Part shown: piece by piece, positions 1 to 5,128 of the stretch
How the letters are laid out: each line of letters starts with the position of its first letter
How positions within the stretch are numbered: position 1 is the first letter of the stretch
Source of the DNA: Verrucomicrobia bacterium UBA1211
GTDB lineage: Bacteria; Verrucomicrobiota; Kiritimatiellia; RFP12; UBA1067
Length of the DNA stretch: 5,128 nucleotides
Assembly: GCA_002309585.1 (NCBI GenBank)
Contig: DBXN01000114.1
Location: forward strand, 45,764 to 50,891
Direction: 5' to 3'
Made by a program: the position numbers and the translations under genes
Notes under the pieces: model-generated
What the model was told of the DNA's origin: nothing
The model's database searches: none
Seen by the model: only the letters and a program-made list of their open reading frames with translations

Positions 1-371
1 TCGCTCACGCCGAGCGCCCCCCGGATGCCATACCCGCGCTCGGTGAAATTCAGCCCCACCCGGCAGGAGGCGCCGATGCCGTCAAAGGGAACCCAGCGGA
101 TCATCGAGGTGTCGACCCCGCCCTGCAAAATGAAGTCCTCAACCAGCCGGCCGATGTCATTGTCCGGGAAGGCCGTCACGACGCACGACCGGAGACCGAA
201 ACACTTCCGCAACCCCCGGACCACGTTGTACTCGCCGCCCCCTTCCCAAACCCGGAAGGAACGCGCAGTCTTGATCCGCATGTCGCCCGGATCAAGACGA
301 AGCATGATTTCCCCCAGCGAACAGGCGTCAAACACACACGCTGAGGCCGCCTTGATTGTCAATCTGGCCAT
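1..371 (-). CDS. PfkB/ribokinase-family sugar kinase, N-terminal 123 residues (cut by window edge)
   Basis: The reading frame starts at ATG 371-369 and runs off the left edge without a stop. It begins MARLTIKAASACVFDACSLG. Seen: LGEIMLRLDPGD (about 19-30), the glycine-rich GGGEYNV (44-50) typical of the PfkB N-terminal sugar-binding region, VVTAFPDNDIGR (64-75), a GGVDTS segment (84-89), and LNFTERGYGIRGALGVS at the cut end. This layout matches PfkB-type cytosolic sugar kinases, especially those annotated as 2-keto-3-deoxygluconate kinase-like, which phosphorylate a sugar or sugar acid with ATP. The C-terminal half with the catalytic Asp and ATP site is outside the window, so substrate and activity cannot be judged. 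An in-frame TGA (392-390) lies six codons upstream, and GGGGG ends four bases before the ATG as a weak ribosome site. It is 223 bp beyond the efflux operon with its own possible promoter, so it is probably transcribed separately. Family confident; substrate not. Confidence 0.85.
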   Translation of the reverse strand, partial: MARLTIKAASACVFDACSLGEIMLRLDPGDMRIKTARSFRVWEGGGEYNVVRGLRKCFGLRSCVVTAFPDNDIGRLVEDFILQGGVDTSMIRWVPFDGIGASCRVGLNFTERGYGIRGALGVS

Positions 372-396
372 CGTTCCCCCACTTTTACGTCATTAA

Positions 397-413
397 ATCA
401 TCCCCTAAATGAT
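397..413. promoter_or_regulatory. Short inverted repeat overlapping the kinase -10 candidate
   Basis: Arms atcat (397-401) and atgat (409-413) are perfect 5-bp complements around a 7-bp spacer. The dyad overlaps the putative -10 and the expected transcription start, which is where a repressor operator or a small 5' hairpin would lie. Arms this short can occur by chance. Confidence 0.2.
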
Positions 414-417
414 ACCA
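409..417 (-). promoter_or_regulatory. Possible extended -10 promoter for the sugar kinase
   Basis: Read on the minus strand, 417-409 is TGGTATCAT, which fits an extended -10 element (TGn followed by a TATAAT-like hexamer with one mismatch). It lies 37 bases before the kinase ATG, giving a short untranslated leader of about 30 bases. No good -35 hexamer sits at the usual distance; TTGGCG (432-427) is only 12 bases away. Inference from motif and position only. Confidence 0.3.
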
Positions 418-472
418 CACCCGGCCCGCCAATAGCCACCCCAAAGTTAGGTGTCAGCCCTTCCTATCTAAC

Positions 473-496
473 GTTGAGGGTTGAGCGTTGAGGGTT
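473..496. repeat. Heptamer tandem repeat, gttgag(g/c) family, left copy
   Basis: Three consecutive 7-bp units, gttgagg (473-479), gttgagc (480-486) and gttgagg (487-493), are followed by a partial gtt. The 17 bases at 473-489 are an exact reverse complement of 4981-4997 on the other side of the operon. The 7-bp period is not a multiple of three and no ORF uses it, so it is non-coding. Confidence 0.85.
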
Positions 497-499
497 TTC

Positions 500-555
500 A
501 TTCTGGAATTGTGAAATTATGGCAATGTGACATTAAGCCATTATGAAATTTCACC
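500..555. repeat. Degenerate octamer tandem repeat (about seven units), attNtgNN family
   Basis: Reading 8 bases at a time from 500 gives attctgga, attgtgaa, attatggc, aatgtgac, attaagcc, attatgaa and atttcacc. Most units begin with att and carry tg at positions 5-6. The tract is AT-rich, in contrast to the GC-rich genes around it. A three-unit tract of the same family in the same orientation lies at 5082-5105. The period is 8, unlike the period-7 tracts nearby. Confidence 0.75.
511..554. other. Imperfect 44-nt hairpin within the octamer tract, possible 3' end structure of the efflux mRNA
   Basis: gtgaaatt (511-518) pairs with aatttcac (547-554), atggc (519-523) with gccat (537-541), and aatg (524-527) with catt (531-534), closing a 3-base loop. 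Bulges are at 535-536 and 542-546. This gives 17 base pairs in total. It lies 41 bases beyond the permease stop and could protect or end the efflux transcript. No T-run follows on either strand, so it is not a canonical intrinsic terminator. The folding is seen; the role is inferred. Confidence 0.4.
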
Positions 556-576
556 CCGCCTTTCGCCTCGTTTCTC

Positions 577-626
577 TTCCCTATTCCCTCTTCCCTATGT
601 CCCTCTCCTCCGTTCCCCACTTAACC
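577..626. repeat. Pyrimidine-rich heptamer tandem repeat overlapping the permease 3' end
   Basis: Units from 577 are ttcccta, ttccctc, ttcccta, tgtccct, ctcctcc, gttcccc and acttaac, so period 7 persists with drift. The permease stop codon (597-595 on the minus strand) is part of the third ttcccta unit, and bases 598-626 are coding. Bases 601-619 are an exact reverse complement of 4905-4923, and both copies end in cttaacc/ggttaag on the operon-facing side. Confidence 0.8.
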
Positions 627-3600
627 TTCCTCTGACCGTTTCGCGGAGGCGCTGGAAGAGCGCATAGAGTCCCGGGGTGAAGAGGATGCCGACGAAGGTG
701 GCGATCAGCATGCCCGAGAAGGTCGAGATGCCGATGGCCTTCTGGGACCCCGCGCCCGCGCCGGTTGCGAGAACCAGCGGCAGCACGCCGCACAGGAAAC
801 TCCACGCGGTCATCTGGACGGCGCGGAACCGCAGGTTCGCGCCCCGCAACGCGGCATCGGTCACGGAGCGTCCCGCCTCGCGTTCCTGCTTGGAGAACTC
901 CACCATCAGGATCGCGTTCTTGGCGGAAAGGCCGATCAGCATCACCATACCGAGCTGGGCGTAGATGCTCATCGGCGTCCCGGTGACCCAAAGCCCCAGA
1001 TAGGCGCCGCCCAGGGCGAACACCACCGCACACATCACGCCAAGGGGCATCGTCCAGCTCTCATACTGCGCCACCAGGAAGAGATAGGCGAAAAGCGCCG
1101 CCATACCCATCAGCAATCCGAGCCGCCCCTGGTTCTCCTTCTCCTGACGGCTCATCTCGCTCCACTCGATGCGGTATCCCTGCGGCAGCTCCAGCTTCTC
1201 GATCGCCTGGATCAGCGAGAGCGCCGCAACGCCGGGCGCCGCCTGCGCGTTCAACGTGGCGGACGGCATCTTATTGAAGCGCGTCACCTCCTTCGGACCC
1301 ACCTCGTAGATGATCGAGGCGACCGCCGAAAGCGGCACCATCGCCCCGCCCGTTCCGGCCACATGGAGATCCATCACATCCTCCGCCGTCTGACGCGCAT
1401 CCCCCACCGCCTGGACGATCACCTCATACGAACTGCCGCCCAAGTTGAAATCGTTCACATACACGCTCGCCAGTTTGTTCTGCAGCGTCGAGAAGACGGC
1501 ATTCGGCGAGACCCCCAGCGTTTCGGCTTTGCGCCGATCCAGCAGAAGCCGCAGCTGGGGCGTGTCGGCGCTGAAGGCGTTCATCACGAATGACGCCTCC
1601 GGCAACTCCGCCACGCGCCGCGCGAACGCCGAGGCGGCATCCGCCAGCTCACGCCCCGACGCACCGGAATCGGAACAGAGATTGAACCCGACACCGCCCA
1701 GACGGCCAAGCCCCATGATCGCGGGCGAGGTGAAACACCGGATCCGAGCCGGATAGATGTCCGCCGTCCGGCGCATGATCGCCGCGATGATCCCCGACAC
1801 GGAGGTTTCGGGCGTCCGGCGCTTGTCCCAATGCGCCAACCCCACCATTCCCTGCGCGCAATTCTCGCCCGTGCCGGACATCGGCGCCGATCCGGAGAGC
1901 AGCATGATCGTCTCGATGCCCGGAATGTCGCGGATGCGGGCGTAAACGTCATCCAGCACCTGATCGGTCCGCTTCAAGGTGGCCCCCTCCGCCAGCGCGA
2001 TATCGAGGGTGATGTTTCCCTTGTCCTCATCGGGCAGAAGCGTTTCGTGGACACACCCCTTGATCAGCCATGTGCCGGCGCAGACCGCGAGAAAGAGCAG
2101 GGCGGTCACCCCCCCCCGCCGCACAAACACCCCCACCACGGCGAGATAGAGTTTGCGCGCGCCATCCACCGCGAAATTCACCGGCGCGAACACCTTGGAG
2201 GGTTTCCCGGGTTTGCGCAGCAGCAGCGAACAGAGCACCGGCGAGAGGGTCAGGGCCACGCAGGTCGAAAGCGAGAGCGCCACGCACATCGTGAACGCGA
2301 ACTGGATGTACATCTTGCCCACCATCCCGCCATAGAAGACCAGCGGAATGTAGCACGCCACCGTCACCAGTGTCGTGGCGATGACCGCGCCCGTGATCTG
2401 CCGCATCGACTTGGCGGCGGCCTCCTTCGCCGAAAGCCCCTCCGTCGCCATCAGCGTCTGGGTGTTCTCCACCACGACGATCGCGTCATCCACCAGCGAC
2501 CCGATCACGAGAATGAGACCGAACATCGTCAGCACATTGATGGTGTAGCCGAACAGCCACACGAAGATGAAGGCCGCCAACAGCGAGATCGGGATAGCGG
2601 CGGCGGGCACCAGCGTGGCGCGCCAATCCTGCAGGAAAAGCCAGGTGATCAGCACCACCAGCCCGAGCGCCATAAAGAGCGTCGAGACGATGGCCTTCAT
2701 GAAGACGAGCGTGAACGCCGTCGCGTCGTGGATCATGGTCATGTCCACCCCCTGGGGGAAACGCGCGGTCCAGTCCGCCAGCGCCGCCTTGACCCGCCTC
2801 ACCACGGCGAGGGCGTTCGCCTCGGGCGTTTTGTAGACGCACAGCACGATCGATTCCCGCCCGTTGGCCGTCGTCCGTCCGGAATAACTCTTCGCTCCCA
2901 GCTCGACGCGGGCGACATCCCCCAGCAGCACCTGCCCGCCGTTTTCGGCGTCACTCCGCAGGACGATCGCGGCGAACTCCTCCGCCGTCTTGAGCCGTCC
3001 GTCCACATTCAGCTTGTAGGAGAGGTAGCGGCTCGCATACTCGCTGCCCACGGTCCCGGCGGCGGCCTGCACATTCTGCTTCTCAATGGCGCCCGCGACA
3101 TCCGAGACCGACAATCCGAGCGCGGCCATCCGCACCGGATCCAGCCACACCCGCATCGCGTACTCCTGCGATGCCATCACCTCCGCGACCGACACGCCCT
3201 CCAGGCGCATCACCGCCTCTTTGATGTTCTTCTCCACATAGTCGCCGAGTTCCTGCAGCGAGTATTTCGTGCCGTCCGTGGTGAAAGCCCACAGCGCGAG
3301 CATGTCGGCGTTGCGCTTCTGGACCGACACCCCCTGCTGCCGCACGGTGGAGGGCAGTTTCACCTCGGCGCGTTTGACGGCGTTCTGGAGGTTGACCAGC
3401 GCCATGTCGGAATCCGCGCCGCTCCGGAAGGTCACCGAACAGGTGTAACGCCCCGTATTATCGCAAGTCGAGGAGTAGTACAGCAGATCGTCCACACCGT
3501 TGATCTGGTCCTCGATCGGGACCGCCACCGAGTCCGCCACCACCTGCGCGCTCGCGCCCGCATAGGTCGCCGAGACCCGGATCGACGTCGGGGCGATTTC

Positions 3601-3711
3601 AGGATACTCCTCCACGGGGAGATCCTTCAGGGCGATCGCGCCGCACAGCGAAAGGGCGATCGCCAGCACAAAGGCGAAGCGCGGCCGTTCGATGAAGAAC
3701 TGCGAGAACAT
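595..3711 (-). CDS. RND efflux permease, HAE1 (AcrB-like) family, 1038 aa
   Basis: Inner-membrane proton/substrate antiporter that captures compounds from the periplasm or outer leaflet and passes them to an outer-membrane channel. Length is close to AcrB (1049). Seen: TM1 about 10-28; first porter domain 30-330; TM2-TM6 about 335-495, including SLVDDAIVVVEN with relay aspartates D408/D409 (AcrB D407/D408); TM7 about 536-553; LLPDEDKGN (558-566); second porter domain to about 860; TM8-TM12 about 865-1015. GLSAKNAILMVEF carries K931 (AcrB K940), and RFRAVQMT carries R961 and T968 (AcrB R971, T978). The proton relay is therefore complete. Oddities: all six distal-pocket Phe of AcrB are replaced, there is a Cys83/Cys91 pair, a G9 tract occurs at codons 532-535, and the last nine residues lie in repeat DNA. 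The start abuts the MFP stop, with GGAGG eight bases upstream, so translation is probably coupled. Family certain; substrate unknown. Confidence 0.97.
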   Translation of the reverse strand: MFSQFFIERPRFAFVLAIALSLCGAIALKDLPVEEYPEIAPTSIRVSATYAGASAQVVADSVAVPIEDQINGVDDLLYYSSTCDNTGRYTCSVTFRSGADSDMALVNLQNAVKRAEVKLPSTVRQQGVSVQKRNADMLALWAFTTDGTKYSLQELGDYVEKNIKEAVMRLEGVSVAEVMASQEYAMRVWLDPVRMAALGLSVSDVAGAIEKQNVQAAAGTVGSEYASRYLSYKLNVDGRLKTAEEFAAIVLRSDAENGGQVLLGDVARVELGAKSYSGRTTANGRESIVLCVYKTPEANALAVVRRVKAALADWTARFPQGVDMTMIHDATAFTLVFMKAIVSTLFMALGLVVLITWLFLQDWRATLVPAAAIPISLLAAFIFVWLFGYTINVLTMFGLILVIGSLVDDAIVVVENTQTLMATEGLSAKEAAAKSMRQITGAVIATTLVTVACYIPLVFYGGMVGKMYIQFAFTMCVALSLSTCVALTLSPVLCSLLLRKPGKPSKVFAPVNFAVDGARKLYLAVVGVFVRRGGVTALLFLAVCAGTWLIKGCVHETLLPDEDKGNITLDIALAEGATLKRTDQVLDDVYARIRDIPGIETIMLLSGSAPMSGTGENCAQGMVGLAHWDKRRTPETSVSGIIAAIMRRTADIYPARIRCFTSPAIMGLGRLGGVGFNLCSDSGASGRELADAASAFARRVAELPEASFVMNAFSADTPQLRLLLDRRKAETLGVSPNAVFSTLQNKLASVYVNDFNLGGSSYEVIVQAVGDARQTAEDVMDLHVAGTGGAMVPLSAVASIIYEVGPKEVTRFNKMPSATLNAQAAPGVAALSLIQAIEKLELPQGYRIEWSEMSRQEKENQGRLGLLMGMAALFAYLFLVAQYESWTMPLGVMCAVVFALGGAYLGLWVTGTPMSIYAQLGMVMLIGLSAKNAILMVEFSKQEREAGRSVTDAALRGANLRFRAVQMTAWSFLCGVLPLVLATGAGAGSQKAIGISTFSGMLIATFVGILFTPGLYALFQRLRETVRGRLSGERRRGT

Positions 3712-4803
3712 TTACTTCGCCTCCGTCACGTAGTCGCCTTCCATCACCTTGTGCGTCCCGTCGGCGATCACGCGCTCGCCGGCCGCAAGCCCCGATTCGA
3801 CCAGCAGCATATCATCCGCAAGCCGCCCGCGCGTGATCCGGCGTTTGGTGACCTTCCCATCCGCCTGCACACCCCTGTCCTGATTGGGAACGACCACCCA
3901 CACGTAGGCCCCCTCCGCATCCTGCATCACCGCCGTAGGCGGCACCGCGCGCTTCTTCACGCCATCCTTGTTGCGCAACGTCACGCCCACCGCCGAATAG
4001 GGCTTGAGGATATAATCAGTATTCGGGAAAGAGGCATACACGCGGACCGTATCCGTCGCCTCGTCCGTCACGTTCTCGGTATGGTCGATCGTCCCTTTCT
4101 CCGGATAGGCGCTGCCGTTCGCCAGCGTCACCGAGACCTCGCCCTTCTCCTCCAGCGTCTTCCCGCGCCCGCCGAACATCGTGAGGAAATCGGCGTTCGA
4201 CAGCGAGAACCGCACCCGGATCGGCTGGATCTGCACCACCGTCACAAGCGGCGTGGCGGGGGAGGCGGGATTGCCGCGCGTCAGCCGCGTCGTTCCCGTC
4301 CGGCCATCAATGGGTGTCCGGATCTGGCACCGTTTGAGATTGTAGTCGGCGACGGCCAGTTCCGCCTCGGCCGCCGCCAGCGCGGCGGCGGCGGTCGACT
4401 GGTCGCTTTTCGCGTTGTCCACCGCATCCTGCGAGACCGCCTTTGTCGCGATGAGCTTGGCGTGCCGCTCGTAGGCGGCATCCGCATACGCCTTCTTCGC
4501 CTTGCACTCGGCCACCTTCGCCTCGGCGTTTTTCAGGGCGCTCACATACTTCACGGGGAGAATCTTGTAAAGGACATCATTCGCCTTGACCAGTGCGCCA
4601 TCGGTGAAACAGACCTCGACGATATCCCCGCTCACCTCCGGCGTGACATCCACGCGCTGCAGCGGAAGCACCTTCGCGGGGAACCGCTTCTCCTGGAAAT
4701 CCGCGACGTCCTTCACCTCGGCGATCGGCAGCGTCACCGTCGCCCCAACGCACACGCCGGCCGCCCACGCGGCCCCGACAAAAAGGGTCATGAATGTTTT
4801 CAT
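3712..4803 (-). CDS. RND periplasmic adaptor (membrane fusion protein, AcrA/MexA-like), 363 aa
   Basis: Periplasmic adaptor that links the permease to an outer-membrane channel. Seen: a secretion signal (about 1-21, MKTFMTLFVGAAWAAGVCVG); first lipoyl half (about 41-85, with VTPEVSGDIVEVCFTDGALV); an Ala/Lys-rich alpha-hairpin (about 86-155); second lipoyl half (about 158-190, RTPIDGRTG); beta-barrel (about 195-280); membrane-proximal domain (about 285-360, AVPPTAVMQDAEGAYVWVV). At the hairpin tip R113, L117 and S124 match the spacing of the Arg-Leu-Ser docking motif of AcrA (R128, L132, S139). AGVC before Cys18 is a poor lipobox, so it is probably cut by signal peptidase I rather than lipidated like AcrA. 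The frame is open upstream to an ATG at 4854, but that would put 17 charged, unrelated residues before the signal peptide, so I chose 4803. No strong ribosome site precedes it. First gene of the operon. Confidence 0.95.
   Translation of the reverse strand: MKTFMTLFVGAAWAAGVCVGATVTLPIAEVKDVADFQEKRFPAKVLPLQRVDVTPEVSGDIVEVCFTDGALVKANDVLYKILPVKYVSALKNAEAKVAECKAKKAYADAAYERHAKLIATKAVSQDAVDNAKSDQSTAAAALAAAEAELAVADYNLKRCQIRTPIDGRTGTTRLTRGNPASPATPLVTVVQIQPIRVRFSLSNADFLTMFGGRGKTLEEKGEVSVTLANGSAYPEKGTIDHTENVTDEATDTVRVYASFPNTDYILKPYSAVGVTLRNKDGVKKRAVPPTAVMQDAEGAYVWVVVPNQDRGVQADGKVTKRRITRGRLADDMLLVESGLAAGERVIADGTHKVMEGDYVTEAK
3720..3724 (-). promoter_or_regulatory. Ribosome binding site of the permease inside the MFP 3' end
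   Basis: Read on the minus strand, 3724-3720 is GGAGG, followed by eight bases (CGAAGTAA) that include the MFP stop, and then the permease ATG at 3711. Spacing is ideal and supports this start. Because the site sits in the last MFP codons, the two proteins are likely made by coupled translation. Confidence 0.75.
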
Positions 4804-4883
4804 AATGTCATTTTGCCAAATCCCGCCCGAACAATCAATCCGTAACCGGCGCATCCGCGTTTTTCACCATCGTCTCCAAGGAG

Positions 4884-4933
4884 GGTTAAGAGGGGAACGG
4901 GGAATGGGGAACGGAGGAGAGGGAAAAGAGAAG
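4884..4933. repeat. Purine-rich heptamer tandem repeat upstream of the MFP gene
   Basis: ggttaag (4884-4890) and a single a are followed by ggggaac (4892), ggggaat (4899), ggggaac (4906), ggaggag (4913), agggaaa (4920) and agagaag (4927). The ggggaat unit resembles the cyanobacterial STRR1 heptamer CCCCATT/CCCCAGT class by memory. Bases 4905-4923 are an exact reverse complement of 601-619 in the permease 3' end. Confidence 0.85.
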
Positions 4934-4934
4934 T

Positions 4935-4970
4935 GTTGGGGGTGGAGGAGTTGGGAGTTATGAGTTAAGG
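4935..4970. repeat. Heptamer tandem repeat, gttNNgN family
   Basis: Units gttgggg (4935) and gtggagg (4942), then one extra a, then gttggga (4950), gttatga (4957) and gttaagg (4964). The last three are strictly in register. The single-base slip at 4949 is the only break. The gttaag core also occurs in the ggttaag boundary unit at 4884. Confidence 0.7.
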
Positions 4971-4980
4971 AAAAACTCAC

Positions 4981-4997
4981 AACGCTCAACCCTCAAC
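4981..4997. repeat. Right copy of the gttgag(g/c) heptamer repeat, inverted
   Basis: The 17 bases aacgctcaaccctcaac are the exact reverse complement of 473-489. On the minus strand they read gttgagg, gttgagc, gtt. Two copies 4.5 kb apart in opposite orientation bracket the operon. Confidence 0.85.
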
Positions 4998-4999
4998 AG

Positions 5000-5064
5000 A
5001 TGTCGAATGTCGAATGTCATCTGCAAGTCGCATGTCGCTTGTCAAGGGACGTGGGAAGTGGGAC
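5000..5064. repeat. Heptamer tandem repeats, atgtcga/tcgcatg family and gtggga(a/c) units
   Basis: Reading seven bases at a time from 5000 gives atgtcga, atgtcga, atgtcat, ctgcaag, tcgcatg, tcgcttg and tcaaggg (to 5048). The first two are identical and the rest drift. After two bases, gtgggaa (5051) and gtgggac (5058) follow as another pair. No copy of the gtcga family occurs on the left flank. Confidence 0.75.
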
Positions 5065-5081
5065 ACTAAGAGAGGCGTTTG

Positions 5082-5105
5082 ATTGTGGCATTATGGAAAT
5101 GTGAT
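5082..5105. repeat. Octamer tandem repeat, attNtgNN family, right copy
   Basis: Three 8-bp units, attgtggc (5082), attatgga (5090) and aatgtgat (5098), belong to the same family as the 500-555 tract and have the same orientation. The unit start aatgtga is shared exactly with 524-530. Unlike the left tract I see no strong hairpin here. Confidence 0.65.
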
Positions 5106-5128
5106 CGAGAAGCGGAGAACGGTATTTG

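Larger units (their letters stand above)
372..594. other. Intergenic region between the permease stop and the kinase start
   Basis: No credible gene is present on either strand. Going up in coordinates it contains the kinase ribosome site and promoter candidate (372-417), an unassigned stretch (418-472), a 7-bp repeat tract (473-496), an 8-bp repeat tract folding into a hairpin (500-555), and the start of a pyrimidine-rich 7-bp repeat tract that continues into the permease gene (577 onward). The unassigned stretch holds only a weak dyad, gttag (446-450) with ctaac (468-472). No hairpin followed by a T-run was found, so the end of the efflux transcript is unclear. Confidence 0.8.
4804..5128. 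other. Repeat-filled upstream region of the efflux operon
   Basis: No credible gene on either strand over this stretch. From the MFP start outward it has about 80 bases of non-repeat leader (4804-4883), then 7-bp repeat tracts at 4884-4933, 4935-4970, 4981-4997 and 5000-5064, then an 8-bp tract at 5082-5105, and about 23 unassigned bases to the edge. The operon promoter should lie here. TTGACA (5045-5040, minus) is a perfect -35 hexamer but has no acceptable -10 at 16-18 bases, so I do not call it. Any mRNA started beyond the repeats would carry a C-rich leader. Confidence 0.75.

Noticed and set aside
25..396. Plus-strand open frame of 123 codons
   Set aside because: It lies opposite the kinase gene, which has clear PfkB motifs. 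The plus-strand protein is Pro/Ser/Arg-rich and unlike any family I know.
473..555. CRISPR array or transposon end
   Set aside because: Units are 7-8 bp in direct contact with no spacers, and there is no cas or transposase gene or target-site duplication visible.
4376..4400. gcggcggcgg trinucleotide run in the MFP gene
   Set aside because: It encodes the Ala-rich coiled-coil of the adaptor hairpin, which is ordinary for the family in a GC-rich genome.
1831..4845. Very long plus-strand open frame of 1004 codons opposite the efflux genes
   Set aside because: It is antisense to two well-supported genes, is overloaded with Arg, His and Gly, has no recognisable domain, and is explained by GC-rich third positions on the coding strand removing stops.
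4804..4854. Extended MFP start at 4854, adding MRRLRIDCSGGIWQND and Ile
   Set aside because: The extension would place charged residues and a second Met before a good signal peptide. The internal start at 4803 gives a normal adaptor.
4835..4870. Eleven-codon minus-strand leader ORF (MVKNADAPVTD) upstream of the MFP
   Set aside because: GGAG lies only three bases before its ATG, the peptide has no attenuator-like codon run, and short ORFs of this size are expected by chance.
5017..5045. Sigma-70 promoter for the efflux operon from the perfect TTGACA (minus strand)
   Set aside because: No TATAAT-like hexamer occurs at 16-18 bases, and the TTGACA is formed by the junction of repeat units.

Overview
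The window holds a two-gene RND (resistance-nodulation-division) efflux operon on the minus strand and the 5' part of a PfkB-family sugar kinase, also on the minus strand. In transcription order: a repeat-rich leader (5128-4804); a periplasmic membrane fusion protein (MFP, 4803-3712); an AcrB-type inner-membrane permease whose ATG directly abuts the MFP stop (3711-595); a 223-bp intergenic stretch (594-372); and the kinase from 371 running off the left edge. No convincing plus-strand gene was found.

The MFP and permease would form the inner-membrane and periplasmic parts of a proton-driven tripartite pump. The permease keeps the transmembrane proton-relay residues, and the MFP keeps the hairpin-tip motif used to dock on a TolC-like outer-membrane channel. 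No channel gene is present, so it is probably encoded elsewhere. Aligned to AcrB from memory, all six phenylalanines of the distal drug pocket are replaced, four of them by methionine. The substrate cannot be named from sequence.

Both non-coding flanks are mosaics of short degenerate tandem repeats: several different 7-bp families and one 8-bp family. Related copies lie on both sides of the operon. One element is mirror-imaged: read outward from the operon, both flanks carry the same repeat start, and the right copy has two extra 7-bp units. The left copy supplies the last codons and the TAG stop of the permease. The repeats resemble in style the heptameric STRR repeats of cyanobacteria, but I cannot place them in a known family.

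Organism: a GC-rich Gram-negative bacterium, since a periplasmic RND pump needs two membranes. Weak Shine-Dalgarno sites, GC-rich genes and heptamer-filled spacers would fit a PVC-group lineage (Verrucomicrobia, Kiritimatiellae or Lentisphaerae), but this is a guess. Apart from the repeats and the altered pocket, the region is ordinary; I see no defence system, mobile-element gene, RNA gene or CRISPR array.
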